From assembly GCA_964384825.1 (NCBI GenBank), contig CAYLMM010000015.1, positions 1 through 48,495 of the forward strand: a stretch of DNA of 48,495 nt, in the 5' to 3' direction. Below the pieces are notes generated by a model that saw nothing but the letters and a program-made list of their open reading frames with translations, searched no databases and was not told the origin of the DNA. Numbering within the stretch: position 1 is the stretch's first letter; the number at the start of each line of letters is the position of its first letter. A program made the translations under genes and the position numbers. Shown here piece by piece: positions 1 to 6,930 of the stretch. The DNA comes from CAYLMM01 sp964384825. Lineage in GTDB: Bacteria > Krumholzibacteriota > Krumholzibacteriia > LZORAL124-64-63.

Positions 1-348
1 CAGGCGTTTCAGGCTGCTGACCTCGTAGCCCTTGCTCAGGCAGATCACCGGCACCCCGGCGCCCAGCGAACCGGTGCGCAGCCGCCCGCCCACCTCGCGG
101 ACGACCTGGCTGGGAACGACGACGAAGACCGCATCGGCCCCGGCGACCGCTTCGTCGAGGTCGAGGGTGGCGTTCATCGCCGCAGGCATCTTCATGTCGC
201 CGAAATAATCGGGGTTGGTCCGGGTCTCGTTGATGGCGGCGACATGGGCGGGCTCGACGCCCCAGAGCGTCACCTCGTCCCAGCGGTCGGCCAGATGATG
301 GCCGAAGGCGGTTCCCCAGCTGCCGGTTCCCAGAATGGCTGCTTTCAT
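1..348 (-). CDS. gpsA: Glycerol-3-phosphate dehydrogenase [NAD(P)+], partial (C-terminus beyond window)
   Basis: Cytosolic enzyme that reduces dihydroxyacetone phosphate to sn-glycerol-3-phosphate, the backbone precursor of phospholipids. Only the first 116 codons are inside the window. The N-terminus has the Rossmann nucleotide-binding motif GTGSWGTA at residues 7-14, in the exact form typical of GpsA, followed by the VVVPSQ and LSKGYE segments of the family. The ATG at 346-348 overlaps the plsY stop as ATGA, so translation is probably coupled. The next enzyme of the pathway, PlsY, is encoded directly upstream. The identification is secure, but the catalytic and substrate-binding domain cannot be inspected. 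Confidence 0.95.
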   Translation of the reverse strand, partial: MKAAILGTGSWGTAFGHHLADRWDEVTLWGVEPAHVAAINETRTNPDYFGDMKMPAAMNATLDLDEAVAGADAVFVVVPSQVVREVGGRLRTGSLGAGVPVICLSKGYEVSSLKRL

Positions 349-1031
349 GACCGTGGCTCCTCGTCGGCCGATTCGGCATCGGATTCCGAAGCGGTTGATT
401 CGAGCGGCTTCTCGGTTCCGTTCTGCAGCCGCTTGATGTTCGAGCGGTGCTTGTAGACGATCCAACCGCAGATGCCCAGGGTGAAGAAGAAGATCGTCTG
501 TGAGAATTCGGCGGAGATGAACTCGAAGTAGGCCACGGCCAGCGGCAACGCCACCGCGGCGCAGAGGCTGGCCAGCGACACGATGCGCGTCACGCCCATC
601 ACGACGCCGAAGAAGATCGCGGCCACCAGCAAGGGATAGGGCGCCAGGACGAAATAAGCGCCGGTGGTGGTCGCTACGCCCTTGCCGCCGTGGAAGGAGA
701 CGAAGGGCGAGAAGGTGTGGCCGAGCATGGCGCTCGCGCCGGCCAGGATCCGCCAGAGGTCGGGCGTGAAGCGCAGCGGCAGGTTCTTGTCGTCCGGCCA
801 GGCGGCTATGACCGCGGTGGCCAGCAGCACCGCGGCGGCGCCCTTGGCCATGTCCAGCGCTAGAGCCAGGGCTCCCCACCAGGGTCCCAGGTTGCGGAAA
901 ACGTTCGTGGCGCCGAGATTCCCGCTGCCGTGGCGCCGCAGATCGATGCCCTTGACCCGCTTGCCCAGAATGAAGCTGAACGGAATCGATCCGATCAGAT
1001 AAGCCGCGATCAGCACCGCGAACATCCACAT
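345..1031 (-). CDS. plsY: Acyl-phosphate:glycerol-3-phosphate acyltransferase PlsY
   Basis: Integral membrane enzyme that acylates glycerol-3-phosphate from acyl-phosphate, the first step of phospholipid synthesis in most bacteria. The 228-residue protein is strongly hydrophobic with several membrane segments. It carries the three family motifs: GSGNLGATN near residues 35-43, GGKGVAT at 115-121, and YKHRSNIKRL near 193-202. The last 25 or so residues form an acidic Ser/Glu/Asp tail that is longer than in typical 200-residue PlsY proteins. A GGAGG-type ribosome site lies about 10 bases before the ATG. It is followed by gpsA with a 4-base overlap, a gene pair found in many bacteria. Confidence 0.96.
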   Translation of the reverse strand: MWMFAVLIAAYLIGSIPFSFILGKRVKGIDLRRHGSGNLGATNVFRNLGPWWGALALALDMAKGAAAVLLATAVIAAWPDDKNLPLRFTPDLWRILAGASAMLGHTFSPFVSFHGGKGVATTTGAYFVLAPYPLLVAAIFFGVVMGVTRIVSLASLCAAVALPLAVAYFEFISAEFSQTIFFFTLGICGWIVYKHRSNIKRLQNGTEKPLESTASESDAESADEEPRS

Positions 1032-1053
1032 GATGACGGCCCCTCCTCGACGA

Positions 1054-2364
1054 TCAGCGCTGCTTCAACTTGATGAAGACGCGGACGCCCTTGAAACCGT
1101 ACGTCTCGCGCAACTGATTATTCAGATACCGCAAATAATTGCGGGCGAAGAACTTGGGATTGTTCACCGACAGGACGATCGTCGGCGGCTGCTTCTCGGC
1201 CTGGACCGCGTAATAGATCTTGCCGGTGCCGCCGCTCTGGAACCGGGGCGGCTGGCGTTTGATCACCGATTCGAAGAACTGGTTCAACTCCGAAGTGTCG
1301 ATCCGCTTGGCCCGCTCCTGATGGACCTTCCAGACCATCTCCATCACCCGGCCGCTGCGCTGGCGGGTCAGGGCGCTCATGGTGAACCACGGCGCGTAGG
1401 TGAGGAAGGGCACCTCCTTGAGGAAGGCCTCCCAGACCCCGAGATGCGACTTGTGGTCCTTGACGACCAGATCCCACTTGTTGAACACGACGATGACGCC
1501 CTTGCCGCTGTCGTGGCACATGGCGGCGATGCGGGCGTCCTGGGCCACGGTCCCGGCCTCGGCGTCGATCATCAGGACGGCGACGTCGCAATCCTCGAGC
1601 GCGCGGATGGTCCGCATCGTGCTGAAGGCCTCGACCGCTTCGGTGACCCGGGCCTTGCGCCTCAGGCCGGCCGTATCGACCAGGCGGATCGTGCGGTCGT
1701 GCCAGCGGAGATCGGTATGGATGGCGTCGCGCGTGGTGCCGGGGATATCGCTGACCAGGGCCTCGGCGCGTCCGGTCAGCAGGTTCAGCATGCTGCTCTT
1801 GCCCACGTTGGGGCGGCCCACGATCGCGACCCGGCAATCGCAGGGCGTTTCCACGACGCGCGGCGGGAATCCGGTGATGATGCGGTCGAGCAGATCGCCG
1901 ATATTATGCCCATGCAGAGCCGAGATCGCGATCGGCTCGCCCAGGCCCAGCCCGTAGAAATCGGCGACCGCCAGACGGTCGACCTCCTTCTCGATCTTGT
2001 TCACCGCCACCACGACAGGCTTGCCGCAACGGCGCAGATGCCGGGCGATGGCGTCGTCCCAGGTCGACAGTCCCCCCGATCCATCGACCATGAACACGAC
2101 CGCGTCGGCCTCGTCGATGGCGTCGTGGGCGATCTTGGTGACCTGGGAATCGAAGGCCGAAACCTCTTCGCCGAAAGGCACGATGCCGCCGGTATCGAGC
2201 AGATAGAAGGCGTGGCCGCCCCAATCGGTGGGCGCGGCGATGCGATCCCGCGTCACTCCGGGGGTCTCGTGCACGACCGAACGCCTCTCCCCGACGATGC
2301 GGTTGAAAAGGGTCGATTTGCCGACGTTGGGGCGACCGACTATGACGACCGTGCGGCTGGACAA
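1054..2364 (-). CDS. der: Ribosome-associated GTPase Der (EngA), TTG start
   Basis: Essential GTPase with two tandem G domains that acts in assembly of the 50S subunit. P-loops of the form GRPNVGKS lie at residues 10-17 and 183-190, the DTxG switch motifs are visible in both domains, and the remainder fits the KH-like C-terminal domain. I choose the TTG at 2362-2364 as start. AAGGAG stands 8 bases upstream of it, and it places the first P-loop near residue 10, while an upstream ATG ten codons earlier has no such site. The second G domain has a standard NKWD specificity motif. The first has NKIE at residues 122-125, a Glu where Asp is expected. Confidence 0.96.
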   Translation of the reverse strand: MSSRTVVIVGRPNVGKSTLFNRIVGERRSVVHETPGVTRDRIAAPTDWGGHAFYLLDTGGIVPFGEEVSAFDSQVTKIAHDAIDEADAVVFMVDGSGGLSTWDDAIARHLRRCGKPVVVAVNKIEKEVDRLAVADFYGLGLGEPIAISALHGHNIGDLLDRIITGFPPRVVETPCDCRVAIVGRPNVGKSSMLNLLTGRAEALVSDIPGTTRDAIHTDLRWHDRTIRLVDTAGLRRKARVTEAVEAFSTMRTIRALEDCDVAVLMIDAEAGTVAQDARIAAMCHDSGKGVIVVFNKWDLVVKDHKSHLGVWEAFLKEVPFLTYAPWFTMSALTRQRSGRVMEMVWKVHQERAKRIDTSELNQFFESVIKRQPPRFQSGGTGKIYYAVQAEKQPPTIVLSVNNPKFFARNYLRYLNNQLRETYGFKGVRVFIKLKQR

Positions 2365-2372
2365 GACTCGAT

Positions 2373-2378
2373 CTCCTT
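2373..2378 (-). promoter_or_regulatory. Ribosome binding site that fixes the TTG start of der
   Basis: The minus strand reads AAGGAG here, 8 bases before the TTG codon at 2364. No comparable site precedes the ATG at 2394, so this site decides the start. Confidence 0.75.
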
Positions 2379-2402
2379 CAACAATGTCATGCAATCATCT
2401 AT

Positions 2403-2435
2403 CAACAAAAGGGTTCCGCTTTTCCAGCGAAACCC
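2403..2435 (-). terminator. Rho-independent terminator after the DUF512 gene
   Basis: On the minus strand GGGTTTCGCT and AGCGGAACCC form a 10-bp stem with one G-U pair around a 5-base loop (2411-2420 against 2426-2435). TTTTGTTG follows directly. It lies between the stop of the DUF512 gene (2447) and der, so der must either be read through or have its own promoter. I could not identify a convincing promoter in the remaining 38 bases. Confidence 0.85.
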
Positions 2436-2446
2436 GGACCTGGAAA

Positions 2447-3781
2447 CTAGCCGATGGAGGTCCAGAAGTCAACAAAGCGCTCCTCGTCGGGCGCCGCCAG
2501 CTCGAATCCGGTATCCGCGGCGATCTGATCGATATCCAGGCCGTCGAGAGTCAGCCCGTCGCTGTTGAACATCCGCGGCGGCAGGACCACCGGACGCCCG
2601 GGTTCGACCGGCAGATCGGCCAGGGTCCGGCGGATGTCGCCCCCGGTCAGCAGGCCGGCGACCGTCACGCTCGAGCCGTAGAAGCTGTTCTCGACGCCGA
2701 CGACATCGACCGCGGGCAGGCCGTCGCGCCGCAGGACGGGCAGCAACTCCCGCGCGAAGGCCTTTTCTCCCAGCTTTCCGGTCAGGATCGTGATCGGAGC
2801 CGTGGGCGCCTCGCCGTCCGCCAGGGCGCAGTCCAGGTCGTCCGACCAGGCCTCGCGCACGCTGTGGGTCAGGCCGATGCCGTTGTCCACCTGGGGGAAA
2901 TCACCGTACTGGGCGGCCGGCGGGAAATCCTCTCCGGCCAGCAGGTAGAACTCGTCGCTCAGATGCACGAAAGCGGTGTCGCTCTCGCCCATGATCCGCT
3001 TCTGCCACTCTCCCACCGAATCGATGACCCCGCGGGCGATCTCCGGCGTGACCGGATCGAGATGGATCAGCCCCTCGCGATGCGCCGAAAGACCGACCGG
3101 CACCACGGCCAGCGATCCGACGCCCGGATGCAGGGAATACAGATCGGCGATGGTGCGATCGAGGATCTCGCCGTCGTTCCAGCCGGGGCAGAGAACGACC
3201 TGGGCGTGGACCTCGATCCCGTTGGCGGTCAATTCGCGCAGGATCTCCATCACGTCGATGCGGCGCTTGATGCCCAGCATCCGCGTGCGCACGTCGATGT
3301 CGGTGGCGTGGACCGAGACGTAGAGCGGCGTCATGCGCTGGCGGACGACCCGTTCCAGGCCGCGGCGGCCCAGCGAGGTCAGCGTGATGTAGTTGCCGTA
3401 GAGGAAGCTCAGCCGGTGGTCCTCGTCCTTGACGTAGATGCTCGGCCGCATGCCCTCGGGGTTCTGGTCGATGAAGCAGAAGACGCATTTGCACGAGCAG
3501 GTCTTGAACTCCATCGCCGCGAAGCAGGACATCACCTGATCGAGGGCGTGGGGTTCGAGCACCAGTTCGGTGATGTCCTCATCGGGAACGTCGCCGGGCT
3601 CGGCGCAGGCCTCGCCTCGGCGGTGGATGGTCAGGACCATCTTCTCGCCGCGGGGCATGTAATAGTAGAGATCCAGCAGATCCTCGACCGCGACGCCGTC
3701 CACCGCCGCTACGTAGTCGCCCTCGCGCCACCGGTGGGCCTTGTCCAGCGGCGACGGGAAGGGCTTCACCAATTCGATCAC
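2447..3781 (-). CDS. DUF512 radical-SAM protein (NifB/MoaA-like fold), function unknown
   Basis: The protein has 444 residues. It starts with a PDZ-like region (about 1-80), followed by a cysteine-rich radical-SAM-type segment CSCKCVFC (cysteines 95, 99 and 102 fit CxxxCxxC), then the segments FIDQNPEG, DEDHRLSFL and GNYITLT typical of this family, and a C-terminal DUF512 domain. The family has no established reaction. In many Firmicutes it is encoded next to der, as here, which hints at a link to ribosome or tRNA biology (inference). The GTG at 3779-3781 is chosen as start because GGGAG lies 7 bases upstream. The open frame runs further upstream, but through a terminator and a tRNA gene, so that part is not coding. 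Confidence 0.9.
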   Translation of the reverse strand: MIELVKPFPSPLDKAHRWREGDYVAAVDGVAVEDLLDLYYYMPRGEKMVLTIHRRGEACAEPGDVPDEDITELVLEPHALDQVMSCFAAMEFKTCSCKCVFCFIDQNPEGMRPSIYVKDEDHRLSFLYGNYITLTSLGRRGLERVVRQRMTPLYVSVHATDIDVRTRMLGIKRRIDVMEILRELTANGIEVHAQVVLCPGWNDGEILDRTIADLYSLHPGVGSLAVVPVGLSAHREGLIHLDPVTPEIARGVIDSVGEWQKRIMGESDTAFVHLSDEFYLLAGEDFPPAAQYGDFPQVDNGIGLTHSVREAWSDDLDCALADGEAPTAPITILTGKLGEKAFARELLPVLRRDGLPAVDVVGVENSFYGSSVTVAGLLTGGDIRRTLADLPVEPGRPVVLPPRMFNSDGLTLDGLDIDQIAADTGFELAAPDEERFVDFWTSIG

Positions 3782-3858
3782 GTTACATCTCCCGGATGGA
3801 GGCGCCGATACGCCCAGAAGATCGCAAGGATACGCCGTCACGGCAAGAGTCGCGTCCG

Positions 3859-3896
3859 GAAAGGAAAAGCGGGCGCGACCCGAGGGCCGGCCCGCT
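3859..3896 (-). terminator. Terminator following tRNA-Gly
   Basis: On the minus strand AGCGGGC pairs with GCCCGCT (3890-3896 and 3868-3874), with an inner GGCCC/GGGTC stem, and TTTCCTTTCC follows. It lies 14 bases after the tRNA 3' end, which fits termination of a single-gene tRNA transcript. Confidence 0.75.
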
Positions 3897-3909
3897 GGAG
3901 CGTCGATAT

Positions 3910-3985
3910 TGGAGCGGGCTACGGGGCTCGAACCCGCGACCACCAGCTTGGGAAGCTGGTGCTCTACCAACTGAGCTAAGCCCGC
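3910..3985 (-). tRNA. tRNA-Gly, anticodon CCC, CCA end encoded
   Basis: The 76-base minus-strand sequence folds as a full cloverleaf. The acceptor stem GCGGGCT/AGCCCGC is perfect. The D stem is GCTC/GAGC, and the anticodon stem is CCAGC/GCTGG around the loop TTCCCAA. The T stem closes on the loop TTCGAGC. Anticodon positions 34-36 (3952-3950) are CCC, which reads the glycine codon GGG. The discriminator base is T, as usual for bacterial tRNA-Gly, and CCA is encoded at the 3' end. It has its own promoter and terminator. Confidence 0.97.
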
Positions 3986-3998
3986 TCCGTGACCGGCA

Positions 3999-4027
3999 AG
4001 TTAATAGCAGGCGGCGACGGCTGTCAA
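3999..4027 (-). promoter_or_regulatory. Promoter of tRNA-Gly
   Basis: The minus strand has TTGACA (4027-4022), a 17-base spacer, then TTAACT (4004-3999), about 14 bases before the tRNA 5' end. The -35 box overlaps the last codon and stop codon of miaA. Confidence 0.75.
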
Positions 4028-4971
4028 GATCGGTCCGGAGCGGTCCGCGCGGCGGCGATGCATTCGTCCAGGGCCGACCGGACGGCGGCGTCGTCGGGCG
4101 TTCCGCAGGCCGCCGTATCGAGGCGCCGGAACCAGGTCCGCTGCCGCTTCGCGTACTGACGGGTGCGCAGGGCGATCTCGGCGGTCATGGACCGGATGTC
4201 CAGTTCGCCCCGCAGATGGGCGGCGACCTGGCTGTAGCCCAGGGTCCGCAGTCCGGGGCAATCGGCCGCGTGCCGGCGCAGCAACTCGCGGGTCTCCTCG
4301 ATCCAGCCCCCGGCCAGCATCGCGCCCAGGCGCTTCTCGATGCGGCGGGCGAGCGCTTCGACCGGAAGGTCGAGCAGGATCAGCGGAAAGGAGAGCCCCA
4401 GGACCGGTTGCGGCCGGTGCTCGGCGATCAGGGCGCTCATCGGCCGGCCGGCGAGTCGCCCGATCTCCAGGGCCCGCCGGCTGCGGTAGCGGTCGCCGAC
4501 CGGGATGCGGCGGCGGCTTTCGGGGTCCTCGACGCGCAGCAGACGGTCGACGGCGTCGTCGTCCAGGCCGTCGAGTTCGGCGCGGATCGCGGCCAGGCGC
4601 CGCGGATCCTCGGGCAGTTCGAAGAATCCCTCGCGCACCGCAGTCAGGTACATCCCGGCCCCGCCGACCAGCAGGGGAAAAGCGCCCCGCGACCGGATGT
4701 CCATGTAGACGCGCTGGAAATCGACGCGGAAGCGCTGGGCGGAATAGCGCTCTTCGGGCGGCACGAAATCGATCAGGTGATGCGGGCAGGCGGCCTGCTC
4801 GGCGGCCGTCGGCTGGGCGGTGCCGATGCGCAGGCCGCGGTAGATCTGGCGGCTGTCGAGGCTGATGACCTCGATCGGATGCCGCGCCGCCGCGTCGAGG
4901 ATCAGGGAGGTCTTGCCCGCCGCGGTCGGACCGGCCAGGACGGGACAGATGGGAGCGCGCGACGATGCCAT
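4024..4971 (-). CDS. miaA: tRNA dimethylallyltransferase MiaA
   Basis: Transfers a dimethylallyl group to N6 of A37 in tRNAs that read codons starting with U, giving i6A. MiaB, encoded 10 kb upstream in the same cluster, then methylthiolates this base. Near the N-terminus lies the P-loop GPTAAGKT, then DSRQIYRGLRIGTAQP, the family's catalytic and substrate region, and the C-terminal tRNA-binding part with TRQYAKRQRTWFRR. I prefer the ATG at 4971, because GGGAGG lies 8 bases before it. The ATG at 4977 overlaps the mutL stop as ATGA but is only 2 bases from that site. The protein has 315 residues, a normal length. It follows mutL, as in many genomes. Confidence 0.95.
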   Translation of the reverse strand: MASSRAPICPVLAGPTAAGKTSLILDAAARHPIEVISLDSRQIYRGLRIGTAQPTAAEQAACPHHLIDFVPPEERYSAQRFRVDFQRVYMDIRSRGAFPLLVGGAGMYLTAVREGFFELPEDPRRLAAIRAELDGLDDDAVDRLLRVEDPESRRRIPVGDRYRSRRALEIGRLAGRPMSALIAEHRPQPVLGLSFPLILLDLPVEALARRIEKRLGAMLAGGWIEETRELLRRHAADCPGLRTLGYSQVAAHLRGELDIRSMTAEIALRTRQYAKRQRTWFRRLDTAACGTPDDAAVRSALDECIAAARTAPDRS

Positions 4972-4973
4972 GC

Positions 4974-6800
4974 TCATCGCCTCCCGAAGCGCCGCTCCAG
5001 CTCCTCGAGGCTGTATTCGATCATCGTCGGCCGTCCGTGGGGGCAGGACAGGGGCAGATCGGTGGCGAAGAGCTTGTCGACCAGGTTCTGCATCTCCGGC
5101 ACGGTCAGGCGGGCACCGGCCCGGATCGCGCCGTGGCAGGCGTAGCTGGCCAGCAGATCGTCGCTGTCCTCGTTGCGCCCGGTGCCGCTCTCGGCCAGAT
5201 CATCGAGGATGTCCAGCAGCAGCTGCCCCTCGTTCCAGTTCTTCAACGACGAGGGTATGCCCTGGACGATCACCGACTGGCCGCCGAAAGGCTGGACCGC
5301 GAATCCCAGCCGGCCAAGCTCGTCGCTGTGATCCTGGAAGGCCTGCACCTGCTGGGGCGTGAGCTCGAGGGTCACCGGGAACAGCAGCTGCTGGACCGCG
5401 ATGGCGAAGCTGCCGGCGGCCAGAGCCTTCTGCGCGTCGTTGTAGAGGACGCGCTCATGGCTGTTGTGCTGATCGATCAGGACCAGGCCGCTCTTGATCT
5501 GGGTCAGGATGTAGGTGCGGTGCAGCTGCCAGAACGGGGCCGGCCGCAGCGCGGCGTCGTCGCCGGCGGCCGATTGCGATTCGTCCTGCGCGGCGGAGAA
5601 AAGTCCGTTTTCGGCGGATGCGGCCGCGCCCGCGCCGCTGAAGAGGCTGCCCTGTCCCCCGGGCTGCAGAACCTCCGGCGCGGAGGCGGAGCCGGAGAAC
5701 TGGCGCCGCAGATCCTCCTGATGGATCCGAGCCCGATTCGGATCGCTTTCATCGGTCCGGCCGCCGTCTGCGGCCGCATGGCCGGGCACCATCCTTCCAC
5801 GCAGATCGAGCCCCTCCTGCAGGGCCCTCATCACCAGCGAGAAGATGCTGCGTTCGAGCATCAGCCGGACCTCGGTCTTGGCCGGATGGACGTTCACGTC
5901 GACCTCGCCCGAAGGAACGTCGATGAACAGGATCACCGCAGCATGGCGCCCCGGCGGGATCACCTCCCGGTAAGCGAGCGCGATCGCCTGCGCGAGGGCG
6001 GGACTGCGCACCGGCCGGCGGTTGACGTAAAGGAACTGCTGGATGCGGTTGGGGCGCGTGTAGGTGGGCCGGGAAGCCAGACCGCCGACCGCGATGCCGC
6101 CCTCCTCGGCCGAGAAACGGGCCATGTGCTCGACGACGTGGGAGCCGAGCAGATCGCGGGCGCGCTCGGTCAGGGCGTCGGCCGGCAGCAGATCCAGGAC
6201 CGTCTCGCCGTCGCAGACCAGCCGCCAACGGACCTCGGGGCAGGCCAACGCGATGGAGGTGATCACCCCGACGACCGCCTTGCGTTCGGCGGCCGGGGTC
6301 TTGAGATACTTGCGGCGGGCCGGCGTGTTGTAGAAGAGATCCTCGATCGTGACGGTCGTCCCGACGTTGCGCGGAGCCGGTTCGCGGCGTTCGTTCACCG
6401 AGCCGGCGATGCGGATCATGCCGCCGACGTCCTCCTGCGCCGAACGCGAGGTCATCGTGCAGCGGCTGACCGAGGCGATGCTGGCCAGCGCCTCTCCCCT
6501 GAAGCCGAACGAGCCCACGTGCAGGATGTCGGCCGCCGAGACGATCTTGCTGGTCGCATGGCGCTCGAAGGCCAGCGGCAGTTCGCGGAATGGCACCCCG
6601 TGACCGTCGTCCTCGATCGAGATGTACGAGATGCCGCCCTCGCGGATCTGGACGCGGATGCTGCCCGCGCCTGCGTCCAGCGCGTTTTCGACCAGTTCCT
6701 TGACGACAGAGGCCGGCCGTTCGATGACCTCGCCGGCTGCGATGCGGTCGATCGAGGCGCTGTCGAGTATGCGAATGGGCTGGCGGTCGGTCGCTGGCAT
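4974..6800 (-). CDS. mutL: DNA mismatch repair protein MutL
   Basis: Mismatch-repair coordinator that works with MutS. The N-terminal GHKL ATPase motifs are all present: ENALDAGA, DDGHG and GFRGEALASI. A variable linker spans roughly residues 340-420. The C-terminal dimerization domain has DQHNSHERVLYN, ACHGAIRAG, CPHGRPT and FGRR, which match the metal-binding motifs of MutL proteins with latent nicking endonuclease activity. In the first of these, the family pattern DQHA-xx-E-xxxx-E is altered: Asn replaces Ala and Asn stands in place of the last Glu. There are 608 residues, a normal length. Transcription probably starts at its own promoter (6851-6880). Confidence 0.97.
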   Translation of the reverse strand: MPATDRQPIRILDSASIDRIAAGEVIERPASVVKELVENALDAGAGSIRVQIREGGISYISIEDDGHGVPFRELPLAFERHATSKIVSAADILHVGSFGFRGEALASIASVSRCTMTSRSAQEDVGGMIRIAGSVNERREPAPRNVGTTVTIEDLFYNTPARRKYLKTPAAERKAVVGVITSIALACPEVRWRLVCDGETVLDLLPADALTERARDLLGSHVVEHMARFSAEEGGIAVGGLASRPTYTRPNRIQQFLYVNRRPVRSPALAQAIALAYREVIPPGRHAAVILFIDVPSGEVDVNVHPAKTEVRLMLERSIFSLVMRALQEGLDLRGRMVPGHAAADGGRTDESDPNRARIHQEDLRRQFSGSASAPEVLQPGGQGSLFSGAGAAASAENGLFSAAQDESQSAAGDDAALRPAPFWQLHRTYILTQIKSGLVLIDQHNSHERVLYNDAQKALAAGSFAIAVQQLLFPVTLELTPQQVQAFQDHSDELGRLGFAVQPFGGQSVIVQGIPSSLKNWNEGQLLLDILDDLAESGTGRNEDSDDLLASYACHGAIRAGARLTVPEMQNLVDKLFATDLPLSCPHGRPTMIEYSLEELERRFGRR

Positions 6801-6850
6801 GGCTCTTTCCCGGGTATGGCGGAGGCTTCGTCGTGAAGCGGCGAAGCGCT

Positions 6851-6880
6851 AACATAACGTCCCTCTTGGGAAGCCGTCAA
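6851..6880 (-). promoter_or_regulatory. Promoter of mutL-miaA
   Basis: The minus strand has TTGACG (6880-6875), then TTATGT with a 17-base spacer or TATGTT with an 18-base spacer. It lies about 50 bases before the mutL ATG, in the 130-base gap after the GAF-protein gene. I see nothing else in that gap. Confidence 0.7.
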
Positions 6881-6930
6881 TGGGCCGCAGCGGTTTGGGG
6901 CGGGAAAACGGTGGAGAACCCGCGACAGGC

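Noticed and set aside
3782..3970. N-terminal extension of the DUF512 protein
   Set aside because: The extra frame covers the tRNA-Gly gene and its terminator; the GTG with a ribosome site at 3781 gives the family-typical N-terminus.
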